Of a stretch of DNA of 5,806 nt, positions 1 through 5,614 are shown piece after piece. Each line of letters opens with the position of its first letter. Positions within the stretch are counted from its first letter, which is position 1. The stretch is taken from the NCBI GenBank assembly GCA_030149025.1, contig JASBSH010000226.1, positions 1 to 5,806 on the forward strand. Direction: 5' to 3'. Made by a program: the position numbers and the translations under genes. This DNA comes from Actinomycetales bacterium (lineage in GTDB: Bacteria; Actinomycetota; Actinomycetes; Actinomycetales; BWSM-131). Below the pieces are notes generated by a model. It made no database searches and was not told the origin of the DNA. It saw only the letters and a list, made by a program, of their open reading frames with translations.

Positions 1-762
1 CGGCCAAGACCTCGGGAGCTGTCGATGCGCCTGCGGGGCGGCCGCACCGGCAAGCGCGCGGTCGTCTGCGAGGGCCTGCGGCTGATGGCCGGCGGTCGAG
101 ACGGGCAGCAGGAGCTGATGCGCCCGTTCGACGCCGAGATCTGGTTCGGTGACAGGGTGGCGGTGCTCGGCTCGAACGGGTCGGGCAAGTCCCACTTCCT
201 CCGGCTGCTGGCCGGTGGAGGCACAGACCCGGACGGCGAGCACCGGCCGGCGGGGGACCGGCCCGTCGAACGTGTCGAGCACGACGGCGTCGCGCGGCTC
301 GGCGCAAGGGTGCGGCCAGGCTGGTTCGCCCAGACCCACATCCGCCCCGACCTGGCCGGACGGACGCTGCTGGAGGTGCTGCACCGGGGCGACGAGCACC
401 GGCCCGGGATGGGGCGGGAGGAGGCCAGCCGGGCACTGGACCGTTACGAGCTCACCCGCAGCGCCGAGCAGGCCTTCGACACGCTCTCGGGTGGTCAGCA
501 GGCGCGGTTCCAGATCCTGCTGCTGGAGCTGTCCGGTGCGACGCTCCTGCTGCTCGACGAGCCGACGGACAACCTGGACCTGGAGTCCGCGGAGGCCCTG
601 GAGGCGGGCCTGGCCGGGTTCGAGGGCACCGTGGTGGCAGTGACGCACGACCGGTGGTTCGCCGGTGGGTTCGACCGGTTCCTCGTGTTCCGCTCGGACG
701 GGGTCGTGGAGGAGGCCGACGAGCCGGTGTGGGACGAGGCGCGAGTCGTCCGGGCGCGGTGA
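1..762 (+). CDS. ABC-F family ATPase, C-terminal part (5' end outside window)
   Basis: This is the second ATP-binding cassette of an ABC-F protein. These are soluble twin-cassette ATPases without membrane segments that act on the ribosome, in translation or in protection against ribosome-targeting antibiotics. The cassette is complete: Walker A GSNGSGKS at 169-192, signature LSGGQ at 484-498, Walker B LLLLDEP with the catalytic Glu at 559-561, the D-loop DNLD just after it, and the switch His of VTHDR at 646-648. The frame stays open to base 1, so the ATG at 25 is probably internal. The first cassette and most of the interdomain linker should lie upstream, since ABC-F proteins usually exceed 500 residues. 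The stop is TGA at 760-762, followed by a hairpin at 808-838. There is no transmembrane stretch, which argues against an ordinary transporter ATPase. The subfamily, and so any resistance role, cannot be told from this half. Confidence 0.9.
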   Translation, partial: RPRPRELSMRLRGGRTGKRAVVCEGLRLMAGGRDGQQELMRPFDAEIWFGDRVAVLGSNGSGKSHFLRLLAGGGTDPDGEHRPAGDRPVERVEHDGVARLGARVRPGWFAQTHIRPDLAGRTLLEVLHRGDEHRPGMGREEASRALDRYELTRSAEQAFDTLSGGQQARFQILLLELSGATLLLLDEPTDNLDLESAEALEAGLAGFEGTVVAVTHDRWFAGGFDRFLVFRSDGVVEEADEPVWDEARVVRAR

Positions 763-807
763 GGTTGCCACCTAACCGCGGCCCGAACGAAAGATCGCTA
801 CGTTCTT

Positions 808-838
808 GCGAGGGCCTCGTGCTCAGCGCGGCCCTCGC
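808..838 (+). terminator. Terminator-like hairpin after the ABC-F gene
   Basis: A perfect 9-bp stem (GCGAGGGCC at 808-816 with GGCCCTCGC at 830-838) encloses a 13-nt loop, 46 bp after the ABC-F stop codon. No T-run follows, as is common for actinobacterial terminators. A weaker 5-bp hairpin (785-789 with 801-805) lies just upstream. It sits about 100 bp before the rplM promoter, so it would insulate the two units. Termination is inferred from structure and position only. Confidence 0.5.
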
Positions 839-936
839 GGTCACAAGAAGGTAGCCATCTTTCGACTGAGCCGAAGTGCTGGCGAGGCGGGCGCGCGCCA
901 CCGGATCTGGGGAGACCGGCATCCGCCCGGGCCGTT

Positions 937-966
937 TTGACCCTGCCGCGCCCGCGCGGGTACTCT
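937..966 (+). promoter_or_regulatory. Promoter of the rplM-rpsI operon
   Basis: A TTGACC -35 box (937-942) and a TACTCT -10 box (961-966) are separated by 18 bp. The -10 fits the actinobacterial TANNNT consensus and the -35 is one base from TTGACA. Transcription should start near 973, inside the 8-bp palindrome GACTAGTC (967-974), giving a leader of about 150 nt before the rplM GTG. It is the best promoter match in the window, as expected for a ribosomal protein operon. Confidence 0.78.
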
Positions 967-988
967 GACTAGTCGTTGTGCCCCCGCC

Positions 989-1008
989 GCGTGCCCTCGA
1001 GGGCGTGC
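989..1008 (+). promoter_or_regulatory. Stable hairpin in the rplM mRNA leader
   Basis: Bases 989-996 pair with 1001-1008 in an 8-bp stem (two G-U pairs) capped by the tetraloop TCGA. The core GCCCTCGAGGGC (993-1004) is a perfect DNA palindrome. The hairpin lies about 16 nt into the predicted leader and about 115 nt before the start codon. L13 operons in other bacteria can be autoregulated through leader RNA, so this is a candidate element. I do not recognise it as a described family. Confidence 0.45.
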
Positions 1009-1053
1009 TGTGGGTGCAGCGCGTGGCTCCGTGGCAGACCAGTTCGACCGCGA

Positions 1054-1076
1054 TCTGATCGACCGACCTGATCGAC
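1054..1076 (+). repeat. Short direct repeat in the rplM leader
   Basis: The 9-mer CTGATCGAC occurs at 1055-1063 and again at 1068-1076, a 13-bp period, each copy containing GATC. It lies 46-69 nt before the rplM start codon. It could be part of leader RNA structure, a binding site or chance; its function is not known. Confidence 0.3.
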
Positions 1077-1122
1077 ACGGCCGCGCAACCGACACTCTCG
1101 AGACGACTAACGAAGGCTAACC

Positions 1123-1566
1123 GTGCGCACGTTCACCCCCAAGCCCGGCGACGTCGAGCGCCACTGGCACGTCATCGACGCGACTGACGTCGTCCTCGGC
1201 CGGCTGGCGTCCCACACCGCCCAGCTGCTGCGGGGCAAGCACAAGCCGGTCTTCGCGCCGCACGTCGACACCGGTGACTTCGTGATCATCGTGAACGCCG
1301 ACAAGGTTGCGCTCACGGGCAACAAGCGCGAGCAGAAGGTCGCCTACCTCCACTCTGGCTTCCCGGGCGGCCTGCGTGCGACCGGCTACACCAAGCTGCT
1401 CGACGAGAACCCCCAGCGCGTCGTGGAGAAGGCGGTTCGCTGCATGCTGCCGAAGAACAGCCTCGGCCGGCAGATGCTGCGCAAGCTCAAGGTCTACGCC
1501 GGGCCCGAGCACCCGCACGCAGCCCAGAAGCCGCAGCCGTTCGAGATCACCCAGGTCGCGCAGTAG
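1123..1566 (+). CDS. rplM: 50S ribosomal protein L13
   Basis: L13 is an early-assembling protein of the large subunit that binds 23S rRNA. The 147-residue product has the family's usual length and is collinear with actinobacterial L13: the N-terminal WHVIDATDVVLGRLAS block (residues 15-30), LLRGKHKPVFAPHVDTGDF (35-53), HSGFPGGL (77-84), the signature region MLPKNSLGRQMLRKLKVY (108-125) and the tail GPEHPHAAQKPQPFEITQVAQ region. The start is GTG at 1123, with GAAGG (1112-1116) six bases upstream. It is the first gene of the rplM-rpsI operon, 63 bp before rpsI, behind a leader of about 150 nt. One oddity is residue 107 (codon TGC at 1441-1443): it is Cys just before MLPKN, where relatives I can recall, including M. 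tuberculosis, have Gly. Confidence 0.97.
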   Translation: MRTFTPKPGDVERHWHVIDATDVVLGRLASHTAQLLRGKHKPVFAPHVDTGDFVIIVNADKVALTGNKREQKVAYLHSGFPGGLRATGYTKLLDENPQRVVEKAVRCMLPKNSLGRQMLRKLKVYAGPEHPHAAQKPQPFEITQVAQ

Positions 1567-1629
1567 CCGCCTGCTGCCGGCAGCCGAGAACACTTCAGAC
1601 CGCTACCGCGCGTCGAACCGAGGAGAACC

Positions 1630-2124
1630 GTGGCAGAGACCACCGCCGAGAACCCGCTCGAGGACCACGACGAGGACGCCCCGAGCAGCTACACCAGCGC
1701 CACCCCGGGCACTCCGGGCACCGGCACCTCCATCGTGGCCCCGGGTGCGGCCACCGGTCGCCGCAAGCAGGCGATCGCCCGTGTGCGCCTGGTCCCCGGC
1801 AACGGCACGTGGAAGATCAACGGCCGTGACCTGGAGAACTACTTCCCCAACAAGGTGCACCAGCAGCTCGTGAACGAGCCGTTCCGCGTGCTGGGCCTCG
1901 AGGGCCGCTTCGACGTCATCGCGCGCCTGGGCGGCGGCGGCGCCTCCGGCCAGGCCGGTGCCCTGCGGCTCGGCATCGCCCGCGCGCTCAACGAGATCGA
2001 CCTCGAGGTGAACCGTCCGGCCCTGAAGAAGGCCGGCTTCCTCACTCGTGACGCCCGCGCGACCGAGCGCAAGAAGGCAGGCCTCAAGAAGGCCCGTAAG
2101 GCTCCGCAGTACAGCAAGCGCTGA
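1630..2124 (+). CDS. rpsI: 30S ribosomal protein S9
   Basis: S9 sits in the head of the small subunit, and its basic C-terminal tail reaches the P-site tRNA. Residues 1 to about 42 form an acidic, then Pro/Gly/Thr-rich extension of the kind seen in actinobacterial S9. The conserved core starts at GRRKQAIARVRLVPG (43-57). The family signature region runs from GGGGASGQAG (101-110) through ALRLGIARAL (111-120), and the canonical KKARKAPQYSKR tail ends at residue 164. The GTG start is supported by GAGGAG at 1620-1625, four bases upstream. It follows rplM by 63 bp with no promoter that I can see between them, so the two are probably co-transcribed. A strong hairpin at 2149-2186 marks the end of the pair. 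Confidence 0.97.
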   Translation: MAETTAENPLEDHDEDAPSSYTSATPGTPGTGTSIVAPGAATGRRKQAIARVRLVPGNGTWKINGRDLENYFPNKVHQQLVNEPFRVLGLEGRFDVIARLGGGGASGQAGALRLGIARALNEIDLEVNRPALKKAGFLTRDARATERKKAGLKKARKAPQYSKR

Positions 2125-2148
2125 CGCGCCAGCCGGAAAGACGCACGG

Positions 2149-2186
2149 ACCGACGGCCTCGGGGGTACGCTCCCGGGGCCGTCGGT
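2149..2186 (+). terminator. Strong hairpin between rpsI and glmM
   Basis: Bases 2149-2164 pair with 2171-2186 in a continuous 16-bp stem with two G-T pairs and a 6-nt loop (2165-2170). The outer ten pairs, ACCGACGGCC with GGCCGTCGGT, are perfect. It begins 24 bp after the rpsI stop and ends 35 bp before the glmM start. There is no long T-run after it (ATGTTCC follows). It most likely terminates or attenuates transcription of the ribosomal operon before glmM. Confidence 0.65.
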
Positions 2187-2221
2187 ATGTTCCGCTGACC
2201 AGAGTCGACGAGGAGAAGCCA

Positions 2222-3571
2222 GTGCCAAGACTGTTCGGCACCGATGGCGTTCGGGGACGGGCGAACGAGGACGTCACCGCGGAGCTGGCGCTGGACCTGG
2301 CAGTCGCCGCCGCGCACGTGCTGGGGGACGTCGGCGAGTTCGCCGGCCACCGGCCCAAGGCCGTCGTCGGCCGCGACCCCCGCGCGTCGGGTGAGTTCCT
2401 GTCCGCGGCCGTGGTCGCCGGCCTGGCCAGCGCCGGTGTGGACGTGCACGACGTGGGCGTGCTGCCGACGCCGGCGGTGGCCCACCTCGTCGGCGCCATG
2501 GAGGCCGACCTCGGGGTCATGCTGTCCGCCTCGCACAACCCGATGCCGGACAACGGCATCAAGTTCTTCGCCCGAGGTGGCCACAAGCTCCCCGACGAGC
2601 TGGAGGACGCCATCGAGGACCGGCTCCGCGAGCACTGGCGCCGGCCGACCGGCGCGTCGGTGGGCCGCATCCGGGGCAACGGGACGGGCGCCGACCTGTA
2701 CGTCGAGCACCTGGTCTCCACCCTCCCCAACCGCCTCGACGGCCTGAAGATCGTGGTCGACTGCGCCCACGGCGCGGCCAGCGAGGTCGGGCCGCGAGCC
2801 CTTCGCCAGGCAGGCGCCGAGGTCGTCGTGATCGGCGCCGACCCCGACGGCCTCAACATCAACGACGGCTACGGGTCGACGCACATCGAGCACCTGCAGG
2901 AAGCGGTCATCGCCCAGGGTGCCCACGCGGGTGTCGCCTACGACGGGGATGCCGACCGCTGCCTCGCCGTGGACGCGGCCGGTCAGCTCGTGGACGGCGA
3001 CCAGATCATGGGCATCCTCGCGATAGCGCTGAAGGAACGCCAGGCGCTCAGCAAGGGCACCCTGGTCACCACGGTGATGAGCAACCTCGGCCTGCGCCTC
3101 GCCATGGAGCGCGAGGGCATCCGGACCGTGCAGACCGCCGTCGGCGACCGCTACGTCCTCGAGGAGATGCGCCGCAGCGGCTACTGCCTCGGCGGCGAGC
3201 AGTCGGGCCACGTCCTGCTGCTGCAGCACGCGACGACCGGTGACGGCGTCCTGACCAGCCTCCACCTGCTCGCTCGCCTGGCACAGCTCGGAATCCCGCT
3301 CGCGGACCTCGCCGCCACGGTCGAGCGCCTGCCGCAGGTGCTCGTCAACGTGCCCGGTGTGGACAAGACCAAGGCGAGCAGCGATCCCGGCCTGCGTGAC
3401 GCCGTCCTGGCTGCCGAGAACGAGCTCGGCGAGACCGGGCGGGTCCTGCTGCGCCCGTCCGGCACCGAGCCGCTCGTGCGCGTCATGGTCGAGGCGGCGC
3501 AGGCCGAGCAGGCGTCGCGGATCGCGGAGTCCCTCGCCCGCGTGGTCAAGGAGCGCCTCGCGCTCGCCTGA
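2222..3571 (+). CDS. glmM: Phosphoglucosamine mutase
   Basis: GlmM converts glucosamine-6-phosphate to glucosamine-1-phosphate in the cytoplasm, on the route to UDP-GlcNAc, peptidoglycan and (in actinobacteria) mycothiol. The 449-residue product has the usual length and all four functional segments: the N-terminal LFGTDGVRGRAN; the phosphoserine loop SASHNP (residues 102-107, catalytic Ser104); the Mg2+ loop DGDADR (241-246); the sugar-binding loop GGEQSGH (324-330); and the phosphate-binding loop RPSGTEP (411-417). The frame is open further upstream, into rpsI, but GTG at 2222 is chosen because GAGGAG (2210-2215) lies six bases before it and homologs begin at PRLFGTDGVRG. It shares strand and vicinity with rpsI but lies behind a strong hairpin, so it may be transcribed partly by readthrough. 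glmS, the preceding enzyme of the pathway, begins about 2 kb downstream. Confidence 0.97.
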   Translation: MPRLFGTDGVRGRANEDVTAELALDLAVAAAHVLGDVGEFAGHRPKAVVGRDPRASGEFLSAAVVAGLASAGVDVHDVGVLPTPAVAHLVGAMEADLGVMLSASHNPMPDNGIKFFARGGHKLPDELEDAIEDRLREHWRRPTGASVGRIRGNGTGADLYVEHLVSTLPNRLDGLKIVVDCAHGAASEVGPRALRQAGAEVVVIGADPDGLNINDGYGSTHIEHLQEAVIAQGAHAGVAYDGDADRCLAVDAAGQLVDGDQIMGILAIALKERQALSKGTLVTTVMSNLGLRLAMEREGIRTVQTAVGDRYVLEEMRRSGYCLGGEQSGHVLLLQHATTGDGVLTSLHLLARLAQLGIPLADLAATVERLPQVLVNVPGVDKTKASSDPGLRDAVLAAENELGETGRVLLRPSGTEPLVRVMVEAAQAEQASRIAESLARVVKERLALA

Positions 3572-3626
3572 GGCGAACGCCGGAAATCCCGTTGCCGGGC
3601 GGCGGCGATGCCGCTGCACTTTGCCC

Positions 3627-4742
3627 ATGCACATCGACGTCGTCGAGCTCGGCACGCCTGCGGCCGAGGCTTGGGCCTCCCGTTGGTTCGACTCCTGGTA
3701 CGAGGCGTTGTACGCAGGGCTCAGCCACGGTCGCACCAACCCGGTCCTGTACCCGGCCGAGAGGCTGCGCGCCGCGCTGTCGCGGGCGACGAGCAGCGAG
3801 CGGCGGTTCTTCTTCTCCCTGGTGGACGACGACGCGCACGTCGTCGGCGCGGCTCGCGTCTTCCTCCCCGGGCTGGACAACACCGACCTCGTGCAGTTCG
3901 AGATGGCCGTCGCGCCGAGCGCCCGTCGCCGGGGGCATGGGACGGCGCTGCTGCGCGCCGTCCGCGACCTCGCCACCGCGCACTGCCGGACTCTGCTGCA
4001 GACGGACCTCGACAGGTCCTTCGACCAGCCGTCGCAGCAGTGGTCCGGAAGCGCGTTCGCCGCAGCCCGCGGCTTCCGCCTGGGGCTGGAGGACGTGCGG
4101 CGCGACCTACAGCTGCCGACCGATCCCGAGTACCTGGCCGAGCTCGAGCGGCGAGCGCTGCCGTGCGCCGAGGGCTACCGGATCTCGACGTGGTTCGGCC
4201 ACACGCCCGCCGAGGACCGGCCTCGCATGGCGACGCTGATGGCCAGGATGTCCACCGACGCGCCGCTCGGTGACCTGACGTACGAACCGGAGGCGTGGGA
4301 CGCGGACCGGGTCACCGACCAGGAGCAGCACCTCGCGGCCCTGGGCAACCAGTGGTGGACGGCCGTCGCGGTCGCACCCGACGGCGCCTGGGCCGGGTAC
4401 ACCCAGCTGCAGTGGTCGGCCCACGCGCCGGAGCGCTTGGAGCAGGAGGACACCCTCGTGCTGCGTGAGCACCGCGGCCATCGGCTCGGCCTGCTGCTGA
4501 AGGTGGCCACCCTGCAGAAGTGCAAGATCACGGCGGGGCTGGGGTCAGATCTTGCGCAGGCGGATGCGGCGCACCGAATGGTCGGGTCCCTTGCCGAGCA
4601 CGAGCGTCGCGCGGCCACGCGTCGGCAGCACGTTCTCGCGCAGGTTCCGTTCGTTGATGTCGTGCCAGATCTGCTCGGCGCGGGCGACGGCCTCGTCGTC
4701 CGACAGCGACGCGTAGCGGTGGAAGTAGGACTCCGGGCGTGA
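3627..4742 (+). CDS. Tandem-GNAT acetyltransferase with truncated second domain, tail antisense to coaA
   Basis: This is a two-domain GCN5-related N-acetyltransferase of unknown substrate. The first GNAT domain (about residues 1-155) has the acetyl-CoA loop MAVAPSARRRGHGTALL (93-109, with RRxGxG at 101-105). The second (about 185 onward) reaches its own loop, VLREHRGHRLGLLLKVATL (278-296). Family members usually continue for 50-65 residues with a motif like WNAEEN and a final strand; none of that is present here in any frame. Instead the frame runs across the coaA stop at 4545 and reads 65 codons antisense to coaA before TGA at 4740-4742. Third-position GC is 72/75 codons for 4320-4544 but 45/65 for 4545-4739, so genuine coding character stops at 4545. 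The ATG at 3627 has no clear Shine-Dalgarno sequence. The protein may keep a working first domain or be a decaying pseudogene. It follows glmM by 55 bp. Confidence 0.7.
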   Translation: MHIDVVELGTPAAEAWASRWFDSWYEALYAGLSHGRTNPVLYPAERLRAALSRATSSERRFFFSLVDDDAHVVGAARVFLPGLDNTDLVQFEMAVAPSARRRGHGTALLRAVRDLATAHCRTLLQTDLDRSFDQPSQQWSGSAFAAARGFRLGLEDVRRDLQLPTDPEYLAELERRALPCAEGYRISTWFGHTPAEDRPRMATLMARMSTDAPLGDLTYEPEAWDADRVTDQEQHLAALGNQWWTAVAVAPDGAWAGYTQLQWSAHAPERLEQEDTLVLREHRGHRLGLLLKVATLQKCKITAGLGSDLAQADAAHRMVGSLAEHERRAATRRQHVLAQVPFVDVVPDLLGAGDGLVVRQRRVAVEVGLRA

Positions 4743-5534
4743 GAACGCCGTCTCCCGCAGCCGCAGGAACCGCTCGACGTACCAGCTGCGCACGTCGGAG
4801 GTGCGGGCGTCGACGTAGATGGAGAAGTCGAAGTAGTCGCTGACGGCCAGGCCCTGGGTGCCGTCGGAGCGGGGCCGCGCGGGCTGCAGCACGTTCAGCC
4901 CCTCGATGATCAGCACATCCGGCTGCCGGACGACGATCTCGGCGCCGGGCACGATGTCGTACGTCAGGTGGGAGTACAGCGGAGCGCGCACCTCGGGGGC
5001 ACCGGACTTGACGTCCGACACGAACCGCAGCAGCCGGCGCCGGTCATAGGACTCCGGGAACCCCTTGCGCTGCATCAGCCCGCGGCGCTCGAGCTCCGCG
5101 TTCGGGTAGAGGAAGCCGTCGGTCGTCACGAGCTCCACCCGTGGGGTGGTGGGCCAGCGCGCGAGCAGCTCGCGCAGCACCCGGGCGGTCGTGGACTTGC
5201 CGACGGCGACCGACCCGGCGACCCCGATCACGAACGGGGTCCGGGCCGGCACCTCCCCGAGGAAGGTGGTGGTCGCCTCGTGCAGCTGGTGGGCCGCGGC
5301 GACGTACAGGTTCAGCAACCGCGACAACGGCAGGTAGATCGTGTCCACCTCGGCGAGGTCGATGCGCTCACCGAGACCCCGGAGCCGCGTGACGTCCTGC
5401 TCGGTCAGGGGCAGAGGGGTCGACAAGGCCAGCTTCGCCCAGGCATCGCGACCGAGCTCCACGTACGGCGACACGCCGCCGGTGCCCGTGCCGGCGCCGT
5501 TCCGCGGGCTGCTCGGGCTCGACACGGGTGGCAT
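4545..5534 (-). CDS. coaA: Type I pantothenate kinase
   Basis: CoaA phosphorylates pantothenate with ATP, the first committed and usually CoA-inhibited step of coenzyme A synthesis. The 329-residue product aligns throughout with the M. tuberculosis enzyme as I remember it: SPYVEL (22-27), LRGLGERIDL (51-60), the P-loop GVAGSVAVGKSTTARVL (104-120, Lys113), VTTDGFLYPNAEL (136-148), RKGFPESYDRR (156-166), YSHLTYDIVPG (187-197), IIEGLNVLQ (209-217), the FHRYASLSD segment (271-279) and the terminal HSVRRIRLRKI, so it is complete. The first 20 residues are low-complexity Ser/Pro/Gly. ATG at 5534 is adopted, but GTG at 5474, directly before SPYVEL, is an alternative; neither has a good ribosome-binding site. 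It is divergent from glmS (80 bp between starts) and convergent with the GNAT gene, which it overlaps by 198 bp. Confidence 0.96.
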   Translation of the reverse strand: MPPVSSPSSPRNGAGTGTGGVSPYVELGRDAWAKLALSTPLPLTEQDVTRLRGLGERIDLAEVDTIYLPLSRLLNLYVAAAHQLHEATTTFLGEVPARTPFVIGVAGSVAVGKSTTARVLRELLARWPTTPRVELVTTDGFLYPNAELERRGLMQRKGFPESYDRRRLLRFVSDVKSGAPEVRAPLYSHLTYDIVPGAEIVVRQPDVLIIEGLNVLQPARPRSDGTQGLAVSDYFDFSIYVDARTSDVRSWYVERFLRLRETAFSRPESYFHRYASLSDDEAVARAEQIWHDINERNLRENVLPTRGRATLVLGKGPDHSVRRIRLRKI

Positions 5535-5546
5535 TGTGCCGTGTCG
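5520..5546 (-). promoter_or_regulatory. Inverted repeat enclosing the coaA start codon
   Basis: CGACACGG (5520-5527) and CCGTGTCG (5539-5546) form a perfect 8-bp inverted repeat with an 11-nt spacer. The coaA ATG (5532-5534 on the minus strand) lies in the spacer. In coaA mRNA this is a hairpin with the start codon in its loop; in DNA it is a dyad that a dimeric regulator could bind. The structure is plain in the sequence, but its role is inferred. Confidence 0.45.
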
Positions 5547-5601
5547 CGGCCGGCTGGCGACGGGCCGTCCCCACTCGCCCGAAGAAGGTGGGCCTCGCCG
5601 T

Positions 5602-5607
5602 TACTCT
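5602..5607 (+). promoter_or_regulatory. -10 box of a probably leaderless glmS transcript
   Basis: TACTCT, identical to the rplM -10 and matching TANNNT, ends seven bases before the glmS ATG at 5615. Transcription would then begin at or within a base or two of the A of the start codon. No Shine-Dalgarno sequence lies upstream of the ATG, which fits a leaderless mRNA, a common arrangement in actinobacteria. No recognisable -35 box sits 17-18 bp upstream. Confidence 0.5.
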
Positions 5608-5614
5608 TGCGGCC

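Noticed and set aside
890..899. GGCGCGCGCC palindrome upstream of the rplM promoter
   Set aside because: An alternating GC palindrome is expected by chance at this base composition, and it has no clear positional meaning.
2166..2171. TACGCT as a -10 box for a glmM promoter
   Set aside because: It matches TANNNT but lies in the loop region of the 2149-2186 hairpin, and no -35 resembling TTGAC is found at 16-19 bp upstream.
1603..2862. A 419-codon minus-strand open frame over rpsI and glmM
   Set aside because: It is a shadow of two certain genes, with low-complexity composition and no motif.
3572..3581. GGCGAACGCC as a glmM terminator
   Set aside because: Four pairs would leave a 2-nt loop, and the stem is too short to act as a terminator.
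3592..3622. TTGCCG and CACTTT as a promoter for a leaderless GNAT transcript
   Set aside because: The spacing is 19 bp and the -10 lacks the initial T of TANNNT. It is too weak to call, although the gene also lacks a clear ribosome-binding site.
2084..3976. A 630-codon open frame on the minus strand over glmM and the GNAT start
   Set aside because: It lies antisense to glmM, which has every family motif. Its protein is Arg/Ala/Gly/His-rich without a recognisable domain. Long antisense frames are expected in very GC-rich coding DNA.
5535..5614. glmS ribozyme or other riboswitch before glmS
   Set aside because: Only 80 bp separate coaA and glmS, the -10 box abuts the start codon, and nothing resembling the ribozyme core is present.
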